Shown here: one piece after another, positions 28,342 to 37,006 of the stretch
Position numbering within the stretch: the stretch's first letter is position 1
Layout of the letters: each line of letters begins with the position of its first letter
From: Gemmatimonadota bacterium
GTDB lineage: Bacteria; Gemmatimonadota; Gemmatimonadetes; Gemmatimonadales; Gemmatimonadaceae
DNA length: 55,103 nt
Assembly (NCBI GenBank): GCA_021298835.1
Contig: JAJTHG010000028.1
Location: 1-55,103, forward strand
Direction of reading: 5' to 3'
Notes under the pieces: generated by a model
Told to the model about the DNA's origin: nothing
Seen by the model: the letters and a program-made list of their open reading frames with translations, nothing else
The model's database searches: none
Made by a program: the position numbers and the translations under genes

Positions 28342-29463
28342 ATGTCCCAGACCCGCCGCGACTGGATCCGTTCGTCCTCGCTTCTCGCCGGAGCGGGCCT
28401 CGTCCTCGGGCGCGAGGCGCTCGCGTTGGCACCGGCCGAGGCGGCCGCGCACCTCGCGCCGCGCGGTGCCGACGGTCGCATCCGGATGGCGTTCAACGAG
28501 AATCCGTACGGCCCGCCGCAGAGCGCGCGCGAGGCGATGGTGCGCTACTGGAGCGAGGCGAGTCTCTACATGCCGGCGGGGATCCCCGAGCTGCAGCAGC
28601 TCGTCGCCAGCCAGTGGGGGGTGCCGGCCGACCACGTGCTGGTCACGCAGGGCTCGAGCGAGGGGCTCGACGCGACCGCCGCCACCTTCGCGCGCGGCGG
28701 CGAGCTGGTCGGTGCATCGCCGACGTACGACCGGCTGCTCGCGTACGGCGAGGCACTCGGCGCGTCGGTGGTGACGGTGCCGCTCGACGCTGCGCTGGTG
28801 CACGACCTGCCGGCGATGGAGCGCGCTGTCGGGCCCTTCACGCGGCTGGTCTTCGTCTGCAATCCCAACAATCCCACGGGCACGGTGGTGGACTCGGCGG
28901 CGCTCGAGGGGTTCTGCACCCGCGTCGCGCCGCGGGCGCCGGTGTTCGTGGACGAGGCCTACTTCGAGTACGTCGAGGTGCCGGGCCACCGCTCGATGAT
29001 GCCACTGGTCGTCGCCGGCCACGACGTGATCGTCTCGCGGACGGCGAGCAAGATCCACGGGATGGCGGGGCTCCGCGTGGGCTTCCTGGTGGCCCGGCCG
29101 GCGCTGCTCGACCGCATCCGGCCGTACGTGATGGGATTCCCCAACGCGATGGCGGTGCGCGCGGCGATCGCCGCGGTGCGCGATTCCGGCGCGCAGGTCT
29201 TCGTGCGCCGGCAGAACACGGCCTCGCGCGAGGCGATCTACCGCGCGCTCGACGCGCTGCGGCTGCGCTACGTGCCGAGCCAGGGGAACATGGTGTTCTT
29301 CCGCACGGGACGGCCGGTGACGGAGGTCATCGCCGGGTTCGCGGCGCGCGGGATCGACGTCGGTCGCCCGTTCCCGCCGATGCTGGACTGGTGCCGCGTC
29401 AGCACCGGGACGCCGCAGGACACCGAGCGATTCGTCGCGGCGCTGCGCGGGGTGCTGGCGTAG
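28342..29463 (+). CDS. PLP-dependent aminotransferase, histidinol-phosphate type, with TAT signal
   Basis: The protein is 373 residues from ATG 28342. The N-terminus SQTRRDWIRSSSLLAGAGL is a twin-arginine-like signal, so a folded, cofactor-loaded enzyme would be exported. The rest is a class I/II fold: FNENPYGPP, QGSSEGLD, FVCNPNNPTGTVVD, VFVDEAYFEY, and SRTASKIHGMAGLRVGF with the PLP-binding Lys. These motifs are closest to HisC-like enzymes. HisC itself is cytoplasmic, so an exported enzyme probably has another substrate, unknown here. No other his gene is in the window. Confidence 0.88.
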   Translation: MSQTRRDWIRSSSLLAGAGLVLGREALALAPAEAAAHLAPRGADGRIRMAFNENPYGPPQSAREAMVRYWSEASLYMPAGIPELQQLVASQWGVPADHVLVTQGSSEGLDATAATFARGGELVGASPTYDRLLAYGEALGASVVTVPLDAALVHDLPAMERAVGPFTRLVFVCNPNNPTGTVVDSAALEGFCTRVAPRAPVFVDEAYFEYVEVPGHRSMMPLVVAGHDVIVSRTASKIHGMAGLRVGFLVARPALLDRIRPYVMGFPNAMAVRAAIAAVRDSGAQVFVRRQNTASREAIYRALDALRLRYVPSQGNMVFFRTGRPVTEVIAGFAARGIDVGRPFPPMLDWCRVSTGTPQDTERFVAALRGVLA

Positions 29464-29468
29464 CGGCA

Positions 29469-30485
29469 CTACACCGCGGCAAACCACCCCGTCGCACCAC
29501 GCCGGGCCATCCACGGCTGGTGCGGGTGGAACAGGTAGCGGCCACGCGTCGGCAGCCGGAATTCCAGGATCGCCCGCTCCATGGGGCCCAGCGTCACGAC
29601 GTCGGTGTGCTCGTCCGGCGCGCGGCGCGTGCCCGTCCGGTACACGTCGAACGTCGCTGCATGCAGGTGGAACGACGCCGCCGCGTCGGTGAGGCAGGCG
29701 TTGACGAGGTACACCCGCACCAGCTCGCCGACCGGCACCTTGAGCGGCTCGCGCGCGAAGAGTCCCGCCACGCCGTTCCACGTGTACACGGCCGCCCGCC
29801 CATCCGCGCCGGGCTGGTGCCCCGACAGCGCCAGCACGAACTCGTGCGCCGGCGCGCGTCCGTCGCGCGGATCGACGATCAGTACGCCGTGCATCCCGGC
29901 GAGGACGTGGTCGTCGTGGTGACCGACGTGGCAGTGGTACGGATGCACGCCGAACGGCGCCGCCGTGAAGCGATACGTGGCCTCGCCCCCGGCGGGCACC
30001 GGCTCCCAGCCATCGGCCTGGGCGCCGTGGCGGCCGTGGAAGTGCACCGTGTGCGGCACCGCGCCCAGATTGCGGCACCGCACGACGACGGCGTCGCCCT
30101 CGGTGCAGCGGAGGATCGGGCCCGGAATGGTGCCGTTGTAGGTCAGCGACGGCACCACGAGATCGCGCGCGATCGGCACCGGCTGCTCGGCGACCCACAG
30201 GTTCACTTCATGCGTGGCCGGGGCCGCCGTCTGCGCCCGGGCCGGCGGCGGGACGACGAGATCGCGCCGGCCGGCGAGCGTGACGCCGACGGGGGGCTCC
30301 GCGCCATGGCCGTACGCGCGGCGCGTGGAGCGCGGCGCGTCCGCTGCCGTGCCCGGCTCCCGTTCGCCGTCCGGGTGCGCCCGCGTCGCAGCCCGAACGC
30401 CGAACCACGACGCGGCGGCGGCCCCCGCCCCGCCCCCCGCGAGCCACTTGAGCCACGAACGCCGACGCATCGGCTCCTCCGACAC
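29469..30485 (-). CDS. Two-domain multicopper oxidase (type C arrangement), TAT-exported
   Basis: This 338-residue protein has a twin-arginine signal (RRRSWLKWLAGGGAG, 7-21). Four HxH motifs can build the trinuclear copper centre: His148/150, His184/186, His273/275 and His320/322. The type 1 copper ligands lie in domain 1: His145, Cys185, His193 and Met198. Domain 2 has HPHQPW with no Cys, so only the first domain carries type 1 copper. That matches two-domain oxidases called type C, which work as trimers. Substrate is unknown; cuprous ions or small phenols are family options. It starts 3 bases after the stop of the cupredoxin fusion gene, in one operon. Confidence 0.85.
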   Translation of the reverse strand: MSEEPMRRRSWLKWLAGGGAGAAAASWFGVRAATRAHPDGEREPGTAADAPRSTRRAYGHGAEPPVGVTLAGRRDLVVPPPARAQTAAPATHEVNLWVAEQPVPIARDLVVPSLTYNGTIPGPILRCTEGDAVVVRCRNLGAVPHTVHFHGRHGAQADGWEPVPAGGEATYRFTAAPFGVHPYHCHVGHHDDHVLAGMHGVLIVDPRDGRAPAHEFVLALSGHQPGADGRAAVYTWNGVAGLFAREPLKVPVGELVRVYLVNACLTDAAASFHLHAATFDVYRTGTRRAPDEHTDVVTLGPMERAILEFRLPTRGRYLFHPHQPWMARRGATGWFAAV

Positions 30486-30488
30486 GCG

Positions 30489-32300
30489 TCAACCCCGTCC
30501 GCCGTACCACCACCCACCGGCGGCGATCAAGGCCAGCGTCAGCGCCAGCGCCGCCGCCAGCAGCCATGCCCCGCGCGCGACGCGTCCGCCACGCACCCCG
30601 GCAACGAGCGCCCCGACCCCCCACAGCGGGATGCCGAGCGTCCACCACATCGCCGCACCGCCGAACACGAGACGTGCCACCGAGAACGTCGCGGCCGTCC
30701 GCGCGCGGTACTCGGCGACCGTAGCGGGGAGCCGCACCGTGTCGGCGCGGAAGGCGAGCGAAGCAAACACCCGTACCGCCGGCCGCGCCGACGCGGTGGA
30801 AGCCGCGGGCATGTTCGGCTGCGGCGGCGGCGCGGGCTGCGTGCGCCAGTCGCCGGCGACGACGTCGCCGCGCCGCGCGCGCTCACCGCGCCAGAGCATC
30901 GCGACGGCGGGAATCACGTCGAGGCCGGTCGCGAAGACGCGCCGGCCGCAACCGCCGAGGAAGGTCAGCAGCGTCGGGGCCATCGGGCCGTCGCCGTTGC
31001 GGGCGGCGCAGTTGTCGCTCGACCACGGGCCGGCGACGGCGACGTCGGCGCGGCCCGATCCGCGCACGTCGTTGTCGCGGACGACGTTGCCGCGGGCCGG
31101 CCAGTAGTGGCGGTCGAGCATCGGTGCGACCAGCACGCCGTGCATGGGGTGCCCGACGACGAGGTTCCGCTCGACCACGTTGCGCTCGCCGCCGGTGAGG
31201 AGAATGCCGTTGCCGAACGCGGCGGCCTCGAGCGGCAGCGTCGGGGCGTCGGCGTTGCCGTTGTCGGCGACGACGTTCGCGACGAGGTGCGTCTCGGCCT
31301 GCGGCGGCAGCAGCTCGGTGTCGAGCGTGTTGGGCACGATGCCGACACGGTTCAGCCGGAACGTCGAACGCGCGATGGTGACGCCGCTCGCATTGGTGCC
31401 GCTGTAGCCCAGTGCGTTGCGCTCGGCGGTGACGTCGAGGAGGAGCGCGCGGCACGGCCGGCACTGGCCCACGTAGAATCCCGCGTCGGGGGACCCCGAG
31501 GCGTAGCTGTGCTCGAAGAGCCCGTCGCTCGAGTCGAAGGCGTAGATGCCGTAGTCGCCGTTGTTGACCGCGGTGAGGTAGGAGCCGCGCCAGCCGGTGA
31601 CGCCGCTCCAGAAGAAACCGTTGAGCAGCGCATGGCGCGCGGTGAGGTTCTCGATCGCCACGCCGTCGGCGAGCGCGACGATGCCGTTGCCCCGGACGAA
31701 CTCGGCGTCGATGACGGTCGTGTTGCGGTCCACCCCGCGCACGACCACCGAGGGGGTCGTGATCGTGACTTCCTCGCGGTAGGTGCCGGGACTCACGAGC
31801 ACGAGGTCGCCGGGGGCCGCGGCGTCCACCCCCGCCTGGATCGTGGGGTAATCCTTCGGGACGCGCCGTACGACCCCGGTCGAGCGTTCGACCGGGGCGA
31901 GCCGGGCGCGACCCGACGACGAGTCCACGGCGTCGCCGACGACGATCGTCCCCGCCATGCCGCGGCCGTCGGGGGTGCCGTGGTACGTGCAGTAGTACCG
32001 ATAGACCCCGGCGGTGTCGAAGGTCACCGCCGCCTGCGCGTCGGCGGGCATGGCCAGCGCCCCGTAGGGGCGCTCGGTGCTCCACGAGCGCCCGTCGGAC
32101 GCGACGGCGTTGTGCGGATTGCGCCCGACGTTGGCGAAGGTCACTGCGGTGCCCGGCGGCACCCGCATCGTCACCGGTGAAAACGCGTTGTCGTACATCC
32201 GCACCTTGACGGTCGCGTCGTCCGGCGGCGGACCGCAGCTCGCGGCGAACGCGAGGAGCGCGCACAGGCCGGCGGCGCGTCGAGGGGTGACGGGTGGCAT
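30489..32300 (-). CDS. Cupredoxin / right-handed beta-helix fusion with C-terminal membrane helices
   Basis: This 603-residue protein begins with a probable lipoprotein signal (ALLAFAASC, Cys22). Residues 28-122 are a cupredoxin with type 1 copper ligands His63, Cys104, His107 and Met115 (YYCTYHG, GMAGTI). Residues 140-460 form a parallel beta-helix (DYPTIQAGVDAAAPGDLVLV, then repeated N-rich coils), like NosD-type or pectate-lyase-like proteins. It has a CRPC motif. The last 70 or so residues have two hydrophobic helices. The upstream position in the oxidase operon suggests it passes electrons or copper to that oxidase; this is inferred. Confidence 0.82.
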   Translation of the reverse strand: MPPVTPRRAAGLCALLAFAASCGPPPDDATVKVRMYDNAFSPVTMRVPPGTAVTFANVGRNPHNAVASDGRSWSTERPYGALAMPADAQAAVTFDTAGVYRYYCTYHGTPDGRGMAGTIVVGDAVDSSSGRARLAPVERSTGVVRRVPKDYPTIQAGVDAAAPGDLVLVSPGTYREEVTITTPSVVVRGVDRNTTVIDAEFVRGNGIVALADGVAIENLTARHALLNGFFWSGVTGWRGSYLTAVNNGDYGIYAFDSSDGLFEHSYASGSPDAGFYVGQCRPCRALLLDVTAERNALGYSGTNASGVTIARSTFRLNRVGIVPNTLDTELLPPQAETHLVANVVADNGNADAPTLPLEAAAFGNGILLTGGERNVVERNLVVGHPMHGVLVAPMLDRHYWPARGNVVRDNDVRGSGRADVAVAGPWSSDNCAARNGDGPMAPTLLTFLGGCGRRVFATGLDVIPAVAMLWRGERARRGDVVAGDWRTQPAPPPQPNMPAASTASARPAVRVFASLAFRADTVRLPATVAEYRARTAATFSVARLVFGGAAMWWTLGIPLWGVGALVAGVRGGRVARGAWLLAAALALTLALIAAGGWWYGGRG

Positions 32301-32383
32301 GCGCGACGCTAGGCCGCGGCCGTGCGCCCGTCAAGCTGGCACCCCCCTGACGCCGGGACACGCCGGGGGGCGATCATTCGCCG

Positions 32384-33106
32384 GTGCGCGCCCTCACGTT
32401 GCTGCTCCTGGTATCCATCGCCTCGGCTCGGCGCGGGGTGGCGCAGGTGGTCGTGCCCTTCCGGCCGGGCGAGGTCGCGACGTACCACGTGGAGTTCTCG
32501 GGGATCGGCGTCGGGTCGGGGTCCATTCGCGTGGACTCGGGACCGAACATCGACGGCGCGGCGACGTGGATCCTGCGCTTCGCGGTCCGCGGCGGCATCC
32601 CGTTCTTCCGCGTGAACGACGTGCTGGAGTCGTGGTACGACCCGGCCCGGCAGGTTTCGGTGCGCTTCGCGCAGGAGCTGCACGAGGGGCCGAAGCGCTA
32701 CTCGCGGCTCTTCGAGATGCCGCTCGGGACGGGACAGTTCATCGAGCGGGGCAAGCCACCGAGCCCGAGCGTGGCGGATCCGCTCGACGACGCGGCGTTC
32801 CTGTTCTTCGTCCGCACCCAGCCGCTCGAGGTGGGTCGCCGGTACGAGTGGGACCGCCATTTCCGGCCGGACGCGAACCCGATCCGGGTGACGGTCGAGC
32901 GGCGCGAGCGCATCCGGGTGCCAGCGGGCGAGTTCGACGCGCTGGTGCTGCGGCCGTCGTTCCGGTCGCGCGGGGTGTTCGGCGAAGGGGGCCGCGCCGA
33001 GCTCTGGGTGGCCGACGACTCCACGCGGCGCGTGCTGCAGATGAAGTCGCGGCTCTCGTTCGGCTCGCTCAACCTGTTCCTGACGGGCTACCAGCCGGGA
33101 CGGTGA
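32384..33106 (+). CDS. DUF3108-like exported protein
   Basis: The product is 240 residues from GTG 32384, with a signal peptide ending near RGVAQ. The mature part matches the DUF3108 pattern: FRPGEVATYHVEFSGIGVGS at the start, DVLESWYDP, a central DDAAFLFFVRTQPL, then IRVPAGEFDALVLRP and AELWVADDSTRRVLQMKSR. These proteins are probably beta-rich periplasmic or outer-membrane-associated proteins of unknown role. Its TGA overlaps a GTG by 4 bases (GTGA at 33103-33106), which begins the decayed YhhN-like gene, so the pair was once translationally coupled. Confidence 0.8.
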   Translation: MRALTLLLLVSIASARRGVAQVVVPFRPGEVATYHVEFSGIGVGSGSIRVDSGPNIDGAATWILRFAVRGGIPFFRVNDVLESWYDPARQVSVRFAQELHEGPKRYSRLFEMPLGTGQFIERGKPPSPSVADPLDDAAFLFFVRTQPLEVGRRYEWDRHFRPDANPIRVTVERRERIRVPAGEFDALVLRPSFRSRGVFGEGGRAELWVADDSTRRVLQMKSRLSFGSLNLFLTGYQPGR

Positions 33107-33595
33107 GGCGGTCCGTGACGGTCGGGCGATGGGACGGCGTCATCCTCGCGTGCGCGGCGCACGGCGACGCTCGCGAGCGCCGTCGGCTGGACGCTGCTGC
33201 ACTGGATCGCCAAGTCGCTGGCGACCTTGGCGTGCCTCGCGCTGGCGTGGGCCGGGGGCGACGGCGTGTCGGCGCGCTGCCGCGCCGTCGTGGCGACGGG
33301 CATGGCACTGCGCCTCGTGGGCGACCGGACGGGCGCGCTGTTCGTGCCGGTGGCCGCATGCGCCGCGATCATCTCGCTCACGGCGTGGCAGGCCACTGCC
33401 CGCGCCGCACAGCCGGGCGGCCGCGCAGCGGGGGCGGGGATGTTCCTGTTCGTGCTCAGCGACCTGGAGCTGGCGGCCGACCGTTTCGGCGACGTCTTGT
33501 CATCCCCGGTGGATCGCGAGGTGATCCAGGGGACCTACTGGGCGGCCCAGGGATGCATCGCCACGTCCGTCGGGGGGCGACGGGCGATCGCGTGA
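33103..33595 (+). pseudogene. Decayed YhhN (lysoplasmalogenase/TMEM86) family gene
   Basis: Reading begins at GTG 33103, overlapping the previous stop, with GRWDGVILACAA. Near 33165 the coding frame shifts by one base. It continues as ATLASAVGWTLLHWIAKSL, then LALAWAG, MALRLVGD, and the C-terminal block FVLSDLELAADRF and YWAAQGCIATSV. These are YhhN landmarks in order. The stretch normally found after the LxGD motif (about 60-70 residues, several membrane helices) is missing between LRLVGD and RTGALFVPVAA. The family is a roughly 210-residue polytopic membrane protein; here only about 155 codons remain in two frames. Confidence 0.7.
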
Positions 33596-33602
33596 TCGCC
33601 CG

Positions 33603-35297
33603 TCACTGCACGCATTCGGCGGTCGGCCCCGGCACCGGCTTGTCGAGCGCGAAGCGCGACTGCCGGTTCGCGGCCGCCTGCGCGAGGTCGGCCACGAACC
33701 GCGTCACCCGCGTGAAGTGCGGGTAGTTGAGGTACTGGGGCTCGTCCGTCATCATGTGGTAGTCGGCGTGCCCACCGGTGGAGAAGAACACCACCGGGAT
33801 GCCGTAGCGCGCGTAGTTCCAGTGATCCGACCGGCAGTAGTACTGCTGCGGGTGACCGTTCGCGTCGAAGGTGTAGTCGAGCGCGAAACGGTGCGCCGGC
33901 CGCTTGTTCACCACCTCGACGAAGTCGCCGTAGGTCGTCGAGAGCCGGCGGGAGCCGAGGATCTGCAGGTAGCGGTCGCCGCCGCCGGCAATGTCCTGCG
34001 CGGCACCGCGGCCGATCATGTCAATGTTGATCGCCGCGACGATCGAGTCGCGCGGCACGGTCGGATGGTCGGTGAACCACGCGGACCCCCAGAGCCCGAC
34101 CTCCTCCGCGGCATGCCACACGAACAGAAGGGACCGCGCCGGCCGCGCCGCCGGGCTCCCGGCGAAGTACTCGGCCACTTCGAGGAGCCCCATCGAGCCG
34201 GAAGCGTCGTCGTCGGCGCCGTTGTAGATGCTGTCGCGACGAGCCGGCCGCAGCTTCGCGACGGAGTCGCGCGCCGCGTCGAGGCGCGCGCGCTGCTCGG
34301 GCGTCAGCCGCGCCGGGGGGCCGTCGGCGCCGTCCTTCCGGTAGAGGCGATTGGCGAGCAGCAGCGAGTCGTGGTCCACCGCCTGAGCGTCGAGTCCGAC
34401 GTGATCGGAGTGCGCCCCGAGCGCGACGTACTGGCCGCGCAGTCGCGGGTCCCGCCCGGGCAGCACCGCGACGACATTGCGCACCGGATGCTCGACGGGC
34501 ACCGTACGGAAGCGGATCGTGCCGCGCACGACGCCGCCGGCGACGCCGGGCTGCGCCTGCGCGAGCGGCCGTCCCACCAGCGCCTCGGCCATGGCCTGGC
34601 TCACGTACGCGTACACCGGCAGGACCGGGGCGTTCAGGTCACCGGTGCCGCCGTCGAGCGACGGCACCGACTCGCGCAGCATGGCCGCGACGTTCGGCGG
34701 CAGGCGATCGAGGGTCGCGACCACGATGCCGGCGGAGCCGAGGTAGCGCTGCGTCAGCACCTGGCGGTTCGGCGTCGGTGACGCCGTCGCGGGGACAGCG
34801 AGGACCACGAGCTTGCCCGCCGCCGCCGCGGGGGCGACGAGGGTCGTGGTGTCGCCCAGCGAGCCGCCGTAGATCACGTCGGCACTATCGAGCGAGCGTG
34901 CCCCGGGACCGGCATCCCGGGCGATGAAGTCGCTGGCCGGCGAGAAGGTCCGTCCGTTGACGGACGGGGCCGTCGTGGTGTCGAGTACGCGTCGCGTGAT
35001 CGGCAGCGTCTGGAACCAGGAGCCGCCCTCGCCGGCAGGCACGAGCCCGAGCCGGGCAAGTTCGCGGGCGATGTAGTCGGTGGCCTTTACGTGGCCGCGG
35101 GACGCGGTGTTGCGGCCTTCCATCGAGTCCGCAGCGTACGCGAAGACGCGGTGCCGGAGGTCCGCCGCCGTGATCGCGGGAGACGTCGCGGGCGTCGTCT
35201 GCGCCGACAGCGCCGACAGCGCCGACAGCGCCGACAGCGCCGACACGGCGGCGAGGGTGAACGCGACGGACAGGATCAGGCGTGACGGACGCGGCAT
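33603..35297 (-). CDS. M28 family zinc aminopeptidase/carboxypeptidase, exported
   Basis: The protein is 564 residues from ATG 35297, which directly precedes a signal peptide; earlier in-frame starts would lengthen it without a signal. The h-region is made of SAL repeats encoded by a 9-base tandem repeat. The catalytic domain has the two-zinc ligand set of M28: GAHSDHVG, NGADDDASG, AAEEVGLWGS, INIDMIGRG and DYHMMTD. A protease-associated-like insert lies between about residues 120 and 260. It probably trims peptides in the periplasm or outside the cell. It is convergent with the decayed YhhN gene (7 bases between stops) and divergent from the nuclease-like gene. Confidence 0.92.
   Translation of the reverse strand: MPRPSRLILSVAFTLAAVSALSALSALSALSAQTTPATSPAITAADLRHRVFAYAADSMEGRNTASRGHVKATDYIARELARLGLVPAGEGGSWFQTLPITRRVLDTTTAPSVNGRTFSPASDFIARDAGPGARSLDSADVIYGGSLGDTTTLVAPAAAAGKLVVLAVPATASPTPNRQVLTQRYLGSAGIVVATLDRLPPNVAAMLRESVPSLDGGTGDLNAPVLPVYAYVSQAMAEALVGRPLAQAQPGVAGGVVRGTIRFRTVPVEHPVRNVVAVLPGRDPRLRGQYVALGAHSDHVGLDAQAVDHDSLLLANRLYRKDGADGPPARLTPEQRARLDAARDSVAKLRPARRDSIYNGADDDASGSMGLLEVAEYFAGSPAARPARSLLFVWHAAEEVGLWGSAWFTDHPTVPRDSIVAAINIDMIGRGAAQDIAGGGDRYLQILGSRRLSTTYGDFVEVVNKRPAHRFALDYTFDANGHPQQYYCRSDHWNYARYGIPVVFFSTGGHADYHMMTDEPQYLNYPHFTRVTRFVADLAQAAANRQSRFALDKPVPGPTAECVQ
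35203..35247. repeat. Tandem 9-bp repeat inside the M28 signal peptide
   Basis: Four perfect copies of GCCGACAGC (35203-35238) are followed by a partial fifth copy. On the coding (minus) strand each unit gives Ala-Leu-Ser, making the hydrophobic core of the signal peptide. Slippage would change signal length in steps of three residues without a frameshift. Confidence 0.9.
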
Positions 35298-35442
35298 GCG
35301 TGGCTCGTGGTGGGCTGGGACGAGACGGAGGTTCGACACCGTGAAGAATACGTCGGCGGGGGGACCGGGTTTCGCCGACCGATGCGGCGCCGGCGTGGCC
35401 GTGCCCCGCACTTTCACCCGCTGGACACTAGAATACGGGCCG

Positions 35443-36357
35443 ATGCGCCCTATTCGGCTCCGGCTCCTCGCCGTCGTCCTCGCCGCCGTCGGCCTCGCCG
35501 CCGCCTCCCGCACCGGCACGCTCTGGGGGGATCACGGCCATCGGCTCGCGGCCGCCGCCGCCGTGCAGGCGCTGCCGACGGAGATGCCGCCGTTCTTCCG
35601 CGCCGCCGGCGACCAGCTCGTGTGGCTCGACCCCGACCCCGACCGATGGCGCGACCTCGACGAGACGAAGGCCGACCCGGCGCTCAATGGCGCCAACGCC
35701 CCGGATCACTACGTGAACTTCGAGTTGACGACCGCGGGGAGTCTCAAGGCGCCGAACCGGTACGCGTACGTCGATTCCCTCCGCGCCAGCGGCCAGACGC
35801 AGCTGCCCGGGTTCCTGCCGTTCCGCATCGTCGAGCTGACGCAGCGCCTGCGCACCCAGTTCCGCCTGTGGCGCCGCATGCCCGAGGGACCGGAGAAGCG
35901 CTTCCTTGAACAGCGGATCATCAACGACGCGGGCGTGCTGGGGCATTACGTCACCGACGGCGCCAACCCGCATCACACGACGATCCACCACAACGGCTGG
36001 GTCGGGGCGAACCCCGACAGCTTCCCGACCGACTTCCGCACGCACGCCCGATTCGAGAGCGTGTACGTCGGCGCGAAGATCACCGCCGAGGACGTCGCCC
36101 CGCGCATGACGACCGCGCCGCAGGTGGTCGCGCCGCTGCGTGACGGGGTGCTCGGGTACCTCCGGGCCACGCACGCGGAGTTGCGCGCGCTGTACGTGCT
36201 GGACAAGCAGGAGCGCTTCTCCGAGACGACGCAGGGCGCGGCCCATCGCGCCTTCGCCTCGGGGCGCCTCGCCGCCGGAGCGACGATGCTGCGCGACCTG
36301 TGGTGGACGGCGTGGGCGACGAGCGTGCCAACCGACGGTCCGCCGTCGCGCCGGTGA
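35443..36357 (+). CDS. S1/P1 nuclease / zinc-dependent phospholipase C superfamily-like exported protein
   Basis: The product is 304 residues from ATG 35443, with a signal peptide. The mature protein would begin near Trp28 in TLWGDHGHRLAAAAAVQALP, which resembles the N-terminal W-G-x-x-G-H zinc-binding start of the S1/P1 nuclease superfamily. Further His/Asp motifs follow: APDHYVNFEL, GVLGHYVTDGANPHHTTIHH and NGWVGANPDSF. The spacing of later ligands differs from true S1/P1 nucleases, so a phospholipase-like or other hydrolase is possible. The acyltransferase gene starts 10 bases downstream and is probably cotranscribed, which would suit a lipid role. Confidence 0.7.
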   Translation: MRPIRLRLLAVVLAAVGLAAASRTGTLWGDHGHRLAAAAAVQALPTEMPPFFRAAGDQLVWLDPDPDRWRDLDETKADPALNGANAPDHYVNFELTTAGSLKAPNRYAYVDSLRASGQTQLPGFLPFRIVELTQRLRTQFRLWRRMPEGPEKRFLEQRIINDAGVLGHYVTDGANPHHTTIHHNGWVGANPDSFPTDFRTHARFESVYVGAKITAEDVAPRMTTAPQVVAPLRDGVLGYLRATHAELRALYVLDKQERFSETTQGAAHRAFASGRLAAGATMLRDLWWTAWATSVPTDGPPSRR

Positions 36358-36367
36358 GCGGCCGGCC

Positions 36368-36940
36368 ATGACGCTCGCCCAGCGCCTCGGGCACGCCTTG
36401 CTCGGGCTCGCCGGGTGGAGGGCCGTCGGCCGGATGCCGGACGAGCCGAAACTGCTCGCGCTCGGCGCGCCGCACACGTCGAACTGGGACTTCGTGATCA
36501 TGCTGCCGTTCGCCCTGGCGATCGGCGCGAAGATCACCTGGATGGGCAAGGACTCGCTGTTCCGCTGGCCGTTCGGTCCGGTCATGCGCGCGCTGGGTGG
36601 TTTCCCCGTGCAGCGCGGCGCGCGGCTGAACGCGGTCGAGCAGGCGGTCGAGCGATTCCGGCAGTCCGACCGGCTGATCCTCGTGATGTCCCCCGAGGGG
36701 ACGCGCCGCCGCACCGCGCACTGGAAGAGCGGGTTCTACCACATCGCGCGCGGCGCGAACGTGCCGGTGGTCCTCGGGTTCCTCGATTATCCCAACCGCA
36801 CGGCGGGGATCGGCCCGATGGTGCACCTGACGGGCGACGTCGAGGCGGACATGGGCACGATCGCGGCCTTCTATGCCGACAAGCGCGGCAGGCGGGCGGA
36901 TCAGGCGACGCCGGTCCGGCTGGAGGCCGGAAAGGCCTAG
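36368..36940 (+). CDS. PlsC-like lysophospholipid acyltransferase
   Basis: This short (190-residue) glycerolipid acyltransferase carries the catalytic HxxxxD motif in APHTSNWDF, the acceptor-binding block GGFPVQRG, and block III MSPEGTRRR, followed by FYHIARGANVPVVLGF. These are the hallmarks of 1-acylglycerol-3-phosphate acyltransferases, although it is shorter than typical PlsC and lacks an obvious N-terminal membrane anchor. It most likely adds a fatty acyl chain to a lysophospholipid at the inner membrane. ATG 36368 lies 10 bases after the preceding hydrolase gene, so both may act on lipids. Confidence 0.9.
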   Translation: MTLAQRLGHALLGLAGWRAVGRMPDEPKLLALGAPHTSNWDFVIMLPFALAIGAKITWMGKDSLFRWPFGPVMRALGGFPVQRGARLNAVEQAVERFRQSDRLILVMSPEGTRRRTAHWKSGFYHIARGANVPVVLGFLDYPNRTAGIGPMVHLTGDVEADMGTIAAFYADKRGRRADQATPVRLEAGKA

Positions 36941-37006
36941 GGCGATCGCGCCTCGGCCGCCGAGCGATCGCATTGCGTTTCTCGGGTAAGGCGCCAGAAT
37001 CAGCGA

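Noticed and set aside
29469..30485. Copper nitrite reductase (NirK)
   Set aside because: Type 1 ligands in domain 1 look similar, but four HxH motifs indicate a trinuclear oxidase centre that NirK lacks.
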